A stretch of 64,000 nt of DNA from Gracilariopsis chorda (GCA_003194525.1 NBIV01000065.1:62001-126000); one strand, 5' to 3'; shown: positions 1-13,310, numbered from the stretch's first letter. Numbers and translations: made by a program. The notes: generated by a model from the sequence alone, not told the origin.

Positions 1-449
1 AGCGCAACACGGCTGCTGCAAGGTGAGAGCAAGCAGCAGTCATCGGCTACATTTCGGGGACATGAATAGAGATTGGTACTACGAGACAGAGAAAATCTTT
101 CTTTCCGAGGAGCTTTTCGTACATAGAGTTTAGCATGCTAGACGAAGAAAAGCTCCCCCGTAGAGTTAGGTTCTACCAAAATGCCGTAATCAGGTAATGT
201 GTGCCCATAAAACAGAAAGAAGAAAGAAGAACAAACCTCCATTCTAGAAGGTACAGACCCAGATGTTGCACTATCTTTCCACTATATTTCGAAACCTCGT
301 GCACCAACGCTTCGAGGGTTTAGAAAGCACACCCGAAGCGTATAGTGTTCTGCATCCACAGAGGTTCCATTTTTCCTTTCCATCCGATTGAATACCCTTC
401 TGTGTGTGTGTTTACGGGCTCGTGCCTCTAATTCCAAGGCAACGATATT

Positions 450-860
450 CACTTTCTACAAGTAGAATGCTAATTATCTATTCCACGGCTAAATTCCCCT
501 AACAGACCCAATCGCATCTCCATTTGGCTTCCTCATCCGGCGTTACTTTATAGTGGTCGGCACACCTCGACCGGCGGAAGTGCATGTGCCCTGAGCGAGT
601 CCCGCTAGTAGCGGGAAGTGGTCCCTCACCACAACGGTATCCCGTTCAAAGCGATTTAGCATCGTGATTCCAGATGGGCTACGACAACTTTCACACCCCG
701 AATACCCTTCTACTCGCACGTCTACTCGCACGTTGCTTACGTCGAGCAGGCTTACTTCAATTTCATGACCACTCTCGTCAGAGATGACGTTTTTACCATC
801 TTTCTTGTAGCACATGCGTAACTCTTTACCAAGTATACTTGGATTCAAGTCAAATATGGT
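450..860 (-). repeat. Dispersed repeat fragment, inverted relative of the right end of the window
   Basis: Read on the minus strand, about 450-710 matches plus-strand 63505-63780 at roughly 75-80% by eye. Shared landmarks are the run around AAAGTTGTCGTAGC, then AATCGCTTT, GGGCACATGCAC, GCCGGATGAGGAAGCCAAAT and AATTTAGCCGT. An open frame of 101 codons covers 543-848, but it starts inside the repeat and I recognise no domain. A 12-bp tandem duplication (TCTACTCGCACG twice) lies near 710-735. Probably a piece of an old mobile element; the family is unknown. Confidence 0.6.
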
Positions 861-2240
861 AGGGACGATGCACTAGTGCGATAATACCTCCTGGTTCACT
901 ATCTTGACAAAAGGTTGTGGGATATACAAAAGGGCTGGCCAAAGTTCTAGAAGGCCTGGAACATAGCGGGTAAGAGCGAATTCGCCGAGTGATTGGTGGC
1001 GAGAACCAATATCAGGGAAGGCAAGCCGCAAAAACTCGAGTCAGCAGTATTTGACGTTGTTGTCAGGGTTGTTTTGCAATCGATTGCAATCGCTAGGATT
1101 GCAATTTGCAGCCGACTCTGTATTTGACACCTCAGATTGCTATTGAGGGGTGAATTGAAGCTTACAAGAACTCTCAATGATCTCTTTTTTTGACCCCTTT
1201 TATGCCGTTCAAGCATCACTCTTCCGTTACAAACAGTCATATCTCTCGTAAACAACATCCTTAGAAGGCTCTGAAACATCTTGTAAACCTTCCCTCTTTC
1301 CATAAAACTTTCCAAAAACATCGGTTCAATGTGCAACTGAGAAAGGATCCTAAGCACATCATGTGATATGTTCTCCTTCCCGCACAATGGACAGCCCACC
1401 CTCGTCACCAAAACCTAAACTGGTGATTTACTCACTGGAAAAATACATACGCACAGGAGTTAGTCCCATCAACAATAATGGTACGGCAACTGTCAGTCGA
1501 TCGCCATTTGCTAAAATAGCGGGCAAAGAACTCTTGAGCTCCTTGAGGCAACTATATTTTTGCTGGTGAATGGACTTGGGACCTGCAACTTGTTGAAGAA
1601 GCATTTGCGCTTGTAGCAAGCGAAAGCAAGTCTGGCCGATAGACATTCTTGCGTTAGAAATACGATTAGATAGTACAAAGACAATGATATGACAATCTGA
1701 GTAAAGCAATTGTAGTGCGATTTCGTCTTCTACAGAAGAGTGCGATCGGATTGAAGTTCTTGTGGAAGAATTGCAATCGAGAATGGGATTGCGATGTTGA
1801 AAGGTAATCCCCTCCCCCTGAGTTTGGTTACACTCCTGGTGGTTGCTTTTGGGCAGACGAAGCCTAATCCCGACTTCGGTATACCAGCTCTCTAAGAAGC
1901 TAGTCTCTGCGGCGAAGACCAAATTCTCGAGGGAGTCCCCTTTGCGGATCCGTACTGCTTCCTCTTGATTCGTAGGCAGGACCTGTCCATGGCATATGCA
2001 ACAGCTAACAGCTCAACGAAACGAGCTTTGCAAGCAGCACCGATACTCTGAAGATACCATGCAACCAGGTCAGTAACAATGGCGGAGGTGATTTGAATTC
2101 CATTTAGCACATTTCGCCCCTTGACGAACGAAGTTCTTGATCGTTCTGCGATGGCAGAGGCTAGAGCGCGGCACCCCTGGGTTACGACATTACGACATTC
2201 CGGGTCAGGAGTAGTGGGAAGGGGCGAAAGCAGCATAAGC
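860..2240. other. Intergenic DNA with overlapping minus-strand open frames, no recognisable gene
   Basis: Minus-strand open frames of 154, 164 and 114 codons lie end to end at 947-1411, 1428-1922 and 1892-2236. None shows a recognisable domain, and the last two overlap the dispersed repeat at 1858-1975. They may be debris of one decayed element read in several frames. Several copies of the palindrome ATTGCAAT lie at about 1077-1115 and 1756-1800. Confidence 0.3.
1858..1975 (+). repeat. Dispersed repeat fragment shared directly with 63145-63245
   Basis: Shared landmarks in the same order are CGACTTCG, AGCTCTC, AGTCTCTGC, GGATCCGT and TGCTTCCTC followed by TGATTCG, about 75% identity by eye. 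The partner near 63145 is in the same orientation, whereas the neighbouring repeat at 450-860 is inverted relative to its partner. The two loci therefore carry the same modules in a rearranged order. Confidence 0.55.
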
Positions 2241-5200
2241 CCTAGACGTGTAATATAGTGAAGGCTGGCGTAGACTGGCGAGGAACATCTTTACCAGAAC
2301 CAGGATAAACACGCTGTCGATGACTGGAACCAAGCAAAGCGTCACTCGACCAGTGACCTCTGTACTAATACTACTTGACCGGTCGTCATGTAATCACGTA
2401 GAACGGTCGTAATGCAAGGGATGTGCCGCTATAATACAAGACGAGCTGTAAAGGCGGGAATGGTTCATGAACCACGCTGATGATGCTGTGTCACTTCAAG
2501 GATGTGGCTGAGTGAGGAGAACGATTGTTGGAGAGAGTGACTCTTATGAGTCTCGGGGAACGCATGAAAACTCCTAAAACAAAAATATTGCTCCCACCTC
2601 TCCGAGAGAGGCAGGGCTCTGACGCGGAATCAATAGTAAGGACATCGCCAGAAAAGCGGCTGGTTTATCTAGAGAGAGAGGGGTTCTTCTCAATGTAACC
2701 CCTACGTAGTCTTGGAATTAGAGACACGAGCTCATATGAACAAACAAACACACACACAGATGGATCACTTTCTTCGCGGAGTGCCCATCGGTTAAACGCC
2801 GTAATCGTGGTTAGGCTTTCATATAGCCTTTCCTAGCTGCCTCTTTCTCATCAAATCTGCAGCTCCTTACTGACTCTCTAATCGAATTTTGAATCGCGAG
2901 GGTCGCTCCGGAGGGCACAGGTCACATAGACGAGGATTGAATGACGAATGTATGCGTTTTGGGCGCGACACGCTCAGTATAGGAGCACATGGAGGGCGTG
3001 GCGAAAGAAGACGGGGACGGGAAGGCCGCTGAGATGGGTAGGAAAGGAGAGGGTTTGGATCTGATCTCGTCTGCTCGTCTCGTCGTACTAGCCTCTGCGC
3101 GTAACAAGACTGCTGAAAAAGCCTGGAGCAGGGCTTCAGTAGCGATCGGCTGCAAAAAGACGATGGCAGTGTACCAGTGTCACAGGCATGTGAGGGTGTT
3201 AGAAAGGCCGCTTACAGGACTAAGTGTTTGGTTGAGATACCGTGCTACAAGAGTGGTGAAGTGTGCCAATTACAGGTTCTAGACGTAAGACAGAGAGAAC
3301 TACATCATGTCCTATCGCTTCTTTGAAAGAATGGACCTAAGAATAATACAGGAGAGCGAACTGTGGTACCGTTGTACGTCATTCAAGCAGAATCTTTGAT
3401 CTCTAACTTACTACCATGCCAGGGAGGTTCAGAACTGCTTGAATTATTCAACTATAATGTATTAGCCAGTTATGGAGATCGGAAGAGGGGGATAGGAAAA
3501 GGGCGTGGCACTCTAGGGCAGGGGTGTGTTCCAATCGATTGAATTGCAATTGATGGCTATCTCAAAGATGGCAATCACCGATTGTTCTTCTTGATCAAGA
3601 TTGCAATTCGATGGCTCTTTTTTCGGACACCTACCATCGGATAGCAAGATTGCAACCCATCAGATGTAGCCGTTACCAACAAATCCTAAGTTGTAGATCA
3701 TAGTTTGATGCAGAGCAGAAATCATTTCAAGATCTCTACCGATACAAAATATAGAATAATTTCAACCACTGCCCATTGTTCTTCTGCTCTATTGTGAGGC
3801 AAACAAACCATATGATAAGTCGATCAAATCTTCAACAAAGCAACTATCGAGTCCTGGCGCAATATTCGCCGTATATGACCAACAAAATGGAAAGCTTATC
3901 AAGCAAAAAAGCTTTTGCCACTTTGGAGTTTTTTGTACGAGCTTGCAGACACGATTGCGGTAAGATCGTGTTATTGTTATTCGAATTGCAATGGAAGTAA
4001 AGAGATTGCAATCGGTTTGCACCTTGCGAGAGGTCTGGCCGTTAATTATAGAATTGGTACAAAGCGAGGCATTCCCATCAACATCGGTTTGGGCACATCC
4101 CTGCTCTAGGGTCTGGAAGAGTTCCAGCTGGGGATGGGGTATGCTCGCATTATCGCATAAGTACGAGCCGCAACGTCAGTGGTCACAACGACTATGGAAC
4201 GTCTTACGGAAGGTTTAGGCACGGTAGGAAAAGTAGAAGAATCACAGTGTTTACTCGGGAACAAACCTAATCTAGCACCCTAGTCCGTCGAGACAGGCCA
4301 GGTAGGGATCGCCAATGCCGCAGTAAACCCACCATCGCTGGGGGGCGGTTTGAACAGGGAACAGGTCCCAAACAGCTTCACGGGGAGCGTTCACCGAAAG
4401 AAGCAGAACACAGCGGTATCATTTGCTTTTCTGAACTCTTACGACGGCGACTAGGATTCTTCGCCAATAAAAGATTTAACATACAAGAGTTTACTGCATT
4501 TATTTCCAGGAAGCTCAGGCTTTTCGATGCTCCCTCTTTAAGCCTTGTTTATAGCTTAGGAGAATGTATAACAAATCTCTGGAAAATGAGATAAAGAAGA
4601 AACAATTTTGGGTTTTAGTGTTTTCAGGAGAAGCCCATTGAACAATAACCCTTTCAATGCGTTCAGATAGCAAAGAAGTTTGCAAAGCTTTTGGACATTA
4701 TTTAGCGCTTTGTTGATGCTGAAGCCGATGAAGAGCTGTCACATGTCTATATGTGACCCTTCTGTGGATCGATAACGACGGCGGGAGATATGAGGAGATA
4801 CGCAGAACATTCTAGGCCCTCCTTCGCGCTCTATTTGAGTCTGTGTATTTGCGTTTTCAAGCATTGCGAGACGCCCACTATGGGAAGCCCCCGGTCTATA
4901 ACTCTACAATTATACAAAGGCAATTCTGCTTAACCCCTTCCCTCTCTCATTTCATGCACAAAGGTACATGATTCTTATGACATATGCCGAAGTTACCTCT
5001 GAAGATTTGAGTTCGAATCTGTTTGAGACCATCTCACTAAGATATATCACACGTATTTATCGACAAGGCTAGAAGCCATCATAAACGAATAAAACCGAAT
5101 CCTCACACAAGAACTAAAGCGAAGACATGTCTCCATCGATTTCTGGGAGCTCACCAGACACATCGTTGTTCACGTTCCTCTGACGTCTGACCGGACAATC

Positions 5201-7750
5201 TTTATAGCTCAGTCGTCTCAAGGAGTTTACAATTTCCCATAAAACCACAACTGCAACCGCCACCATTTCTTGTTCCTCCTGCGCGAGAGCCAGCTTCATG
5301 TGCATGCATAGTTACACACACGCCCCAGTGCCCAGGCCATAGTGCTTTCCTTTCTGTTTAGTGGCCGCCCATCCTGAATCCGTACTGCTCTCAGCACGGA
5401 GATTCAAGTGCACCGGGCCCGAACCCCCCTCCAGCTGTATACCGCGACCGAGATGGATAATATCTCACATAATAAGCAACATGCGATAAGCGGTAAGCCC
5501 ACCGTACGTACAGGGAGAAGCCTCTGAGAATTGACAAAACTGCTGCGTCGGTGACGACAGTGCACAGTTTGAAGCAGTTTTTACGGAACCTTCGTGAATG
5601 ACAGGATTCCTCATCTAGGCGGGGACATTTATCAACTCTGTTGCGGAGACAAAACGAGATGGACGATTTTTGTCACAAAAGCCTGACGTCAAACCAACGT
5701 TAACAGCGTGCTGACGTAGGCTACTCTCTTATTATCCGTACCCAACAAAGGAGCAACGCAAATGAACAAACTCTGGCCAATGTGTCGTCGGTGTCGAACT
5801 ATTCAAGTGCCCACGTTGCAGCGAGAGTACATTGTTCGCAACAAACAGAACTTGTCCAGCATTATTGATCATCATGACCATCATCGGGAACTGCCTCGAG
5901 CAATCTTAGCAGCCAAATTTGGTCCCTCAGTAGGCTGGCACAATACTCCGTAAGCACCTGGCACCTGCGGCATCGATATGTAGACCACCAAAAGTACTGT
6001 TCCTCCGGAGCCAGAAGGCTACGGCGGGGAATCTTACGGTGTGCGCCCACTATTGGCAACGTTAAGTAAAAACAATCTGCGAGATTGGGCGTGTTTTGTT
6101 TCTGGTGCAGCCTCGCAGTAGATAACTTTACTCTTTTGCCCTACACATCGTTACGCAGCTGGTCCTCGGTATCATAACCGACCCTTAGCCTCCGCAGAAA
6201 GTGAAAACAGCATTTCAGTTTCACCAGAGGAGGTCCCGATGATGATGGTGTCGAGCGCTTTCAATACAAGGCATAATTTCGAATTCTGTACCAGTCTGCG
6301 TAAGGCATGGTTCACATGCACAATACAAAACGCACTCGCTGAGTTGGATGCGGGTTGAACATGGCCACGGCCATGTCCATGTATGTAGCGCTACATTCCT
6401 TTGTTAGCTGTCGCCACGTATCAATGATAAGTGCCTTCATGCTCCCAAGCTAACGTACCGCGTTCGGGATTCTTGCTATACGATTAGACGGAAGAGTAAA
6501 TTTTTCTGGTCGAAAGAACTCGCGTTCACTCCTCTGACCGAATCAACTCAAATGAACTATTTCCGCACACTTTATAGTTTGAAGCGGTAGGCTCGTAATG
6601 GCAATTCGATGAATGCACTCGAATTGGCAGGCTACTATGCAGTATGATGGAGCCGCTCTTTAGTACAAGCTTCATCACCCCACTAATTTTCTTCTAAGTT
6701 CTTCATCAATTGAGCGACTGCCAGATTATTGCAACACGAACATCGCAATTGACATGGTTCTTACGGCCGCTGCTGTAGCAGGCCATTTATCGAAACGTAA
6801 AGAGAGAAAGGAAAGGCAAAAGGATTAAAAGAGAAAATGCGCTGCTGTTGCGAATGTAGAGAAGGGATAGCAAAAGCAAAGTCGTTGATTTCGAGACTGG
6901 AAACCGACAAGGAGAGAGAGTGCCAATTATCAAACCTCCTGAAGCAGTTGGAGTGGAAGGTGCAGCTGGCGCTTGGCAACAGCGAAAAACTTCACGCAAC
7001 AGCTCTGAAGGTGAATGATCGCGTGGAAGCCATAGAAGCTGCTGCGGCAAAGGGAAGAGGGTAGTCTACCGCCTTCTTCGAAACGTGGATGTTGCTTGAG
7101 AAAGTGACCACAGACGTATTTGTGACTTTGATTAAGTCTCGGGACGAAAAGGCGCAGCACCCCCGGACAGGCGTTGGGAAACGTGATGAATCTCTAGGCC
7201 GCAGTGGATGCCGATGAAATGGACGCACTGTTTTCAGGGAATAGTATTCGGAACACATAGTCAAAGGGGTGCGGTGTTTAGGAGTATAGAGGGCGAGGGG
7301 GAAGCGTGCTAGGCCCTGCGGTCTTGCACCCATCTCGTTGCTGTGTGCTGTGCAAAGTAGCAGCTCATCGATGTGTGATATCCATTACCAAACTGACGTC
7401 CGTCAATTAGCGTCCGTTTGACTTAGATCCAGCTAGGAGAGGCTGCTCATTCTGCCACTTATGATCTGGTCTGGTTCCCAATGTCACGGTAGAAGAGCTT
7501 TGTCTTCCTTGGGCATCACTTGCGCAGTATCTGTTCTTCGAATATCTTGTGTACATTGCACAGATATCTCGGAGGCTATTGCCTAGTGCTATGCCTTCTT
7601 CGCGGAGTCAAGTAAGACACTCGATTACTATTCTACTACAACTCAACCCTTTTTCTTTTTGCAAGAACTACATATCAAACCATTGATTTACTTTTTAGAT
7701 ACGATGAGATACTCAGACCCCTGATCTCTGTGTTCCTAGTCATATCACTT
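2240..7750. other. Gene-poor stretch
   Basis: No convincing gene. Small ATG-initiated frames exist at 2989-3282 (plus, 97 codons) and 6837-7064 (plus, 75 codons). The second would encode a short charged, Leu- and Glu-rich helix-like peptide and is the better candidate, but nothing else supports it. ATTGCAAT palindromes recur at about 3540-3650 and 3983-4012. The remainder is unique-looking DNA without clear repeats or RNA genes. Confidence 0.35.
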
Positions 7751-7831
7751 GTACCCGCTTAATGCATTTTCCAATGCGAGAAGTCCGAAGACACGAACTC
7801 AAGTGGGGGACTTGATGCGCAATTGACATTT

Positions 7832-8278
7832 TCACAGCTTATAGAATACCCCAATGGCAATCGATCCAGCATCACAGGCCTCCTCAAGCTGCCAAGACCC
7901 GCTGCCCACCTTCTTTTGAATTTTGACTTGTTCTGAGCCACTGCAGTAGAAGAACTTTTCGATATACTTGTCCATGTCGAAGTTATAATTCAAATCGTTC
8001 CAGAGGAATTTCCTGTTAAACCTGCTGTAACCGTCTATCTCACCCTTTACACTCTGATCATTGCAGTTGAAGTTGAACCGATACTCTGTGCTTGACTCCG
8101 CTGCGTAGTGAAAAGATTTAGGAGACCCGCTGTAAGAACTACAGATGAGGAAGACACTGAAACCACTTTCCCCAGAAGGAAGAACAGCACGAACAGACAC
8201 CGGCAGAGAAGTGCCCTCAACAAAGCTTAACAAGAAAGAAACTATAAGAACCAATGAAACCGAGATCCTTTTGAACAT
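7832..8278 (-). CDS. Small secreted four-cysteine protein (hypothetical)
   Basis: A 148-residue ORF starting at the ATG whose complement is 8276-8278; a longer reading from 8287 would need a GTG start. Residues 1-22 form a textbook signal peptide: Lys/Arg near the start, a hydrophobic core to about residue 19, and likely cleavage after Gly22. The mature part has exactly four cysteines (46, 72, 112, 135), which could form two disulfides, and is rich in Phe, Tyr and Ser. No other membrane segment is visible. A TATA-like box lies about 170 nt upstream. I do not recognise the family. Size and Cys number loosely recall small secreted proteins such as plant S1-like proteins, but the conserved residues of that family are not evident. 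Likely an extracellular or cell-wall protein. The neighbours are empty DNA, so context gives no clue to function. Confidence 0.6.
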   Translation of the reverse strand: MFKRISVSLVLIVSFLLSFVEGTSLPVSVRAVLPSGESGFSVFLICSSYSGSPKSFHYAAESSTEYRFNFNCNDQSVKGEIDGYSRFNRKFLWNDLNYNFDMDKYIEKFFYCSGSEQVKIQKKVGSGSWQLEEACDAGSIAIGVFYKL

Positions 8279-8446
8279 GATGCTCACAGGGGAAAATCAA
8301 ACTTGACACTTAAGGTTTTGTAGGAGCGCTTGTCTGGTTTTGAAGGTACGGTCGTTGGTAGATGTGGTGATTCTGCTGGTCAGACAGGAACTGAGTGATG
8401 AAGCGGCGTTCGAAGATGCGAACGTCGATCAGAGCTTTCCTTCCCC

Positions 8447-8454
8447 TTAAATAG
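8447..8454 (-). promoter_or_regulatory. TATA-like box upstream of the secreted-protein gene
   Basis: The minus strand reads TCTCTATTTAAGGGG here, about 170 nt before the ATG at 8278. No other TATA-like match lies closer in the leader. Confidence 0.35.
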
Positions 8455-8459
8455 AGAAT

Positions 8460-11423
8460 TAGGTGCTCCATAAAGCTCTTGTGAAATTATCCATAATGTG
8501 CTTACGCTGGGCATCTAGGGCATTGCACTTGTGCGGTTGCGAAGGACAAAAAAAGGCTTCTGCCAATTCACTTCCATGATGACATTGTTTTCAAAGAAAT
8601 GGCTCTAGAAGCGTTTGCTCTTACGGAATAGGTATCGAAACACCTTTTGCGCATAGATGCACGTCTACGCACAGCTTTCTGTGCAGATTAGTTTTTAGCC
8701 TCCCTCTGGCTTTCAAATGTGAGCAAAAAGCAGCAACATAGTGTTGTACAAGTGTGGATGTTTTTCGCTTGTGGAAATTCACAAAGACCGGCTCGAGAGC
8801 TAATGTAACCCATTTGAAAGTAATACAGTGTTCTAGCCTGCCGAAGACACATCGCCGACGAGTATGATATAATAAAGCTCCATTAATCCTATGTACCTTT
8901 CTAACATTTTGTCCTTCCCCGTTACAATGTTAGAGAGAACTTTGATAACCGTTTACCCTAATATTTTAAACCTTGCGAGCAAGTATGTAAAAGACTTCGG
9001 GTGCTTGCTCCATCCGCGCATTTGCCATTATAGACAACTGACTTCAGTACATCTTATAATTAATGTATTCATTTCGCACGTCATGCAGAAGACAAGCTGA
9101 CGGAAAAGGCACATCTGCCGTTGTTGCGCTCAGCAAATCTTCCGCACAGGATCTCATTAGAGTCACTTGAGGATAAACAGATTCGGCTGCAAAGCCGTAG
9201 AGCGAATCAAGTTCTATTCTTGCGCGAGTGTCCTGCAATTCTACCAGGTATCGAGTTTTCTAGTTTGAATGCTGATGAAACCAGTTGAGGTGAAGTGTTG
9301 AAGAGATAGCGCTGCAAAAGCTGTATTCGTATCTGCCGAAGTTGACGAGATTTGTCTAAGCCCCCTCTTCTGATTCAAAGTGAGTATTCAGATACACTTG
9401 AGATTATTCCGTTAGTACTTGAAGGAATAATACTTCTTGTTCGCAGTAGACTACAGTTGTGTTCGAGCTCGATGGTGGGGAGATTTGCATGTAAATGTTG
9501 AACAAAGCCTACTGCAATCGGAGCTCTATTTACTACTACTGGTTATTTCCTGTGGTGGAGGACACAAATCTACCAAAAGGTGCACCTAAATTGCAGAAGG
9601 TAGTAGTTTGAAGTCATAGGCTTCATCTGCTTTCTTTCACTTCCTGAAGATTAGCTGACCTTGAGGAATCCATAAAGACGAACGCAGGGAGCTCTTAGGG
9701 TCTTGAACGAAATAACAACTGTCTTCGTCATATAGTTGGCGACAATATGACTAAAAGCTGTAACATTTACTGAGGAGAACAAAAGCCTGTTTTATTGTTG
9801 AAAGCGTCGTGCTACAGACAAAATTAAGCCGAATGCCTAGGGTTTGGTCAAGAAAATCGTCGACAACACTTGTTCTGTAACGGAACGTCAGAGAACGTTA
9901 TGTTTACTCCTAACTAGTCGTTCCAGTCCTATTGTGTTCGTTACCAACTAGCATTACAACGTTAGCTTTATCCATACGAGCTTGCACTACATAAACGCTG
10001 GTAGACCCGGATCTGGCAAAAACCCAGCCAGACAGAGGTCACGAGCACTACGATTCGTTCGTGAACGCTACTCTGTTACATGTTCCTTCGATTCCAGCCA
10101 TTAATCCATGATCTTTAAATAACTGCATAAGTTTGAATGGTTTGAAAATGTAGAAATTACTGTGAACTTTCAAAGGGTCAATTAATTCTATTGAGTGGCA
10201 TGTGTGAGAGAAAAACTCTGGCTCTCTCCTTGTGGGTCGATAGTGCTACCTTGTGCATACCTGGCTTTGCTGCTACCTTGGTCTATATATCTAATCTCCG
10301 CTGTAATGCTTTTGGGCTTTCAAAAGGCGCAATGCAGCAATCTTCATTCTTCTGCTGTTTGACAGTCCCCAGTTGTGACATTGTGCTGCGTGACATGCGA
10401 AGTCACAGGCAAAGTTGATGAGATTTAGCTTGGTGCAGTGGCTTTGTAAAAATATTCCCAAGCAAGTTTTGCTTTAAACCATAGTGCTAAATTATGCACT
10501 CTTCTGAGATGTAATGTGTGAGCGTGGACGTATGCTTTTGCCATGATGGCAGGGAATGCCTCCAAAATTTACATGCTCTGCCATCATGGCAAGGGCATGC
10601 TCACGCATAAGTATGCATGCCGCCCGCTTGTCCGTGCGCCGCTGCCGCACAAGCACCCACCGCCGTTGCAACCGAAGATACCAGCCGCTTCCGTCACTCC
10701 TGGTACCGCCACTGATTACTACTTGCCGCCACTATTTTTCCGTGCATTTCTCCATTCACCGCACACTACTGCTGCATCTCCGCCGCTGCCAATCATCAAT
10801 CCCGGCGTCGCCGCAATACGGTACCAGCAAAATATAACCTCACATCAGCGCTTTTATCAGAGTTTTCTCTGTTCAAACGAGCATCTATCATCATAAGCAT
10901 AGAATAAAAAGGCATGAGGTTCAGCAGGGTATGACAGTAGGCAGAAAATATCATGCCATGTAACAGTCCACGCACGTACAGGCTTGGTATCTGGGCAATA
11001 GTATCATGAACTCTGGTAGCCTCGGCCTCAATAGTGGTTTCGTTCTTGGATAGGCAGCGGAGAATTTCCTCGAATTCTCGTAGTAGATATGTGGACCACC
11101 CGAATCCTTCCATGTGTGGTGGAAATCGTTCCAAGTCGTCCTGTGTGGTTGATGTTGGGGTTCGCGCGCCCATCTGTTAATTTTCTTTGACTTCCTCTTC
11201 AGCTTACATCTCAACGAAGTGGTTGTACGGAATGGAGGGATGCGATGAGCTGAAATAATCAGAAAGACCTCGAACAAGAGCGTTTACGTCTGGCCTGGGC
11301 ATGATGAGGTGGCTGGAACAATGTTGCTGGAACTATCTGGTGCCCTTACCACATAATATATAGAAAACCAAATACCCTAAGAGGTATAATACCTTTTGCC
11401 AAGCTGGTCCATCATGGCAAGGA
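8460..11423. other. Gene-poor stretch
   Basis: No supported gene. Open frames around 10191-11277 are short, overlap on both strands and show no domain. A 14-bp inverted repeat lies at 10541-10594, and a related motif recurs at 11409-11422. Confidence 0.35.
10541..10594. repeat. 14-bp inverted repeat
   Basis: TGCCATGATGGCAG and its exact reverse complement CTGCCATCATGGCA enclose a spacer of about 24 bp. CCATCATGGCAAGG at the right arm recurs at 11409-11422. Either a hairpin-forming site or the ends of a small decayed element. Confidence 0.5.
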
Positions 11424-12044
11424 TGTGTCCCAACACAGGTTATTATGGGTTGTTACTTAGACCTAGTATGCAGAACTAGGGGGTATGCAAATAGAACAAT
11501 TGCCTATAAAAGCCCGAGTTCGGCGGCCCCCAAGCCCACTCAGGCCAGACCACTTCTCCTCTTTTTGGCAACCCCCACCTTCTCTTAGAGCAGTCTGCTC
11601 CTACTTGCCATAAACGACACTCTTAACCACTCACCCCTTCACTTGTTGCGGCTCGGTCTCCCGCATTTTCCCACGTGCTTGTACTACACTGCCTTTGTTT
11701 GGGCTCGTCTTGTGCAGCACGGTGCACTTCGGCCGCGCAGTAGACCTAAGGTTTTGGTCATGCGTGTTGGCCATCGCGCTATACTAGGACTGATCATCAG
11801 CACTACGCTAGATATAAGGTTTTGATCTCGTAGGTTATCCGCTGGGGTAGTCTCTTTGCTACATTGTCCCGGACTTTGTCGCTCGTTGTGTTCTACGGTC
11901 ATTGCTGGGTTTCCCTTATACCTTTCATCTTGGTTCTTGTCACAGTTTGTGCCTATTCACTACATTGACATTGCACGCCTGTGCTGGTACTCTCAAGGTA
12001 CGAACCCATTTCTTGTCCTCTTTTAGCTAAGAAGGGGGCATATT
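11424..12044 (+). promoter_or_regulatory. LTR-like segment with TATA box
   Basis: Contains a strong TATA box (CCTATAAAAGCCCG at about 11504) followed by a pyrimidine-rich leader, as expected of an LTR or a strong promoter. The segment starts TGTGTCCC and is flanked by AAGGA at 11419-11423 and 12045-12049, which could be a 5-bp target duplication. However, the right end is not CA, and the copia coding relic starts right after it on the other strand. It could be a solo LTR that truncated the copia relic, or an unrelated promoter. Confidence 0.25.
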
Positions 12045-12059
12045 AAGGACTTTCTTCGT

Positions 12060-13310
12060 CCGGTGTCGTTTCCTCGTGCAAAATGACACTCAAATTATGC
12101 TTGAGATGATGCTGACACAATTTTGATAATTTTCTTGCTCTTATAATGGCTACATCTTTCGCTTTAGAAACTAATTACCGAATATCAAATTTTTGTGGTG
12201 TTGTGGTTTTGTGTCTGATATTAACAAAGTCAAAAATTTTGCGGAACCATTCCGTGTGTCAGGTGCTGACAGTGACGGAGCTTTACTCCGCTCTGATTGT
12301 CTAGAACGCTATGGAGCTCTGATGTTTTCAGCATCAGTAGATTAGTGTCTGACCGAGGCAGTTGATATTGCCAGATAGAGAATTTCGGTTCGTTTGTGTA
12401 GTCGGCATAACCATATTTCTGAACTTCTGAGTTGTTGTAGTTTTGCCTTTTGCGTAAAAAATATATAGAGAAGACCATGTGTTTGGGTTCCTTTTAGGTA
12501 GCAGAGATAAGTCTTGAACACGAAGAGTTGATGGAATTGCAGCCTCTTTATGTGCTGTACCAATTTTCTGGTAGACCATGTGATGTCCGGCCAATTGCAG
12601 TCGATGATGTACCTTATGTCTCCAAGTATCTGTACAATGATTTAGGCTGTGTCAGTGGGAGCAATTCTGTGTTTGGTTGCTGACTTAGTGTCTCGGTCTG
12701 GGCATACGAGGTTATACTGAGGTTTTAGTATGTCATTCCTCTCTGTTTTGGAATGACTGCTATTGGATGGGGTTAGGAAGGGCCAAAGTTGCGGTTGAGT
12801 GTGTAAAGTACCGTTCTAGTTCACAAAACCAGTGAGTTTACCTGATTGCTTGATTTGGTACTTGACATTAATAGCACTTTATAGCTGATCGACGTGATTT
12901 TTGCTAGAAGCTACCACAAAGAAACCATCGGTTGTAGTACTGACGATGGTGATGCGGTTCTGCATTAGTTTGATGTATAGACAGGTCTCACGGTCGGATG
13001 CGACCACTTTCAGAATGCAGAGAAAGAGGCGGACATACCTAGTGTAATAGAATGCTGTTGGGGGTGAACCGTAAAGTGTACCTTTAAGCTTACCATACTT
13101 ATTGTTTTGTTTCCGTGTGCCGTCTAACAGTGCCATTTGTCAAACATACAGTGCCTGGTCGTGATCGTACTTCTCATAGAGGTACGCAGAGCTGATTTTG
13201 ACGTTTTTGAGAGGCATAACGTGTTTGGCATGAAGTGCGAAGAGTGGTCTCTGGGTAGTGCGGTTGGCCGTGTAACTTGTTGTGGTTTGGGGTTGAAATG
13301 AATACTTGGT
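12060..13310 (-). pseudogene. copia reverse transcriptase and RNase H relic
   Basis: At 13090-12880 the minus strand gives the copia block GKLKGTLYG, equal to the usual KLxKALYGLKQ, followed by a decayed catalytic loop in which the VDD motif has become TTDG. Near 12560-12490 it reads YLKGTQTHGLLY, the copia RNase H entry motif. RNase H is truncated at about 12060. Multiple frames are needed to read it; non-functional. Confidence 0.7.

Noticed and set aside
4975-5050. Possible tRNA because of a GAGTTCGAATCTG B-box-like stretch
   Set aside because: No matching A box or acceptor stem pairing around it.
11424-12044. Solo LTR with AAGGA target duplication
   Set aside because: Kept only as a low-confidence LTR-like segment, because the right end does not finish in CA and no second copy is seen.
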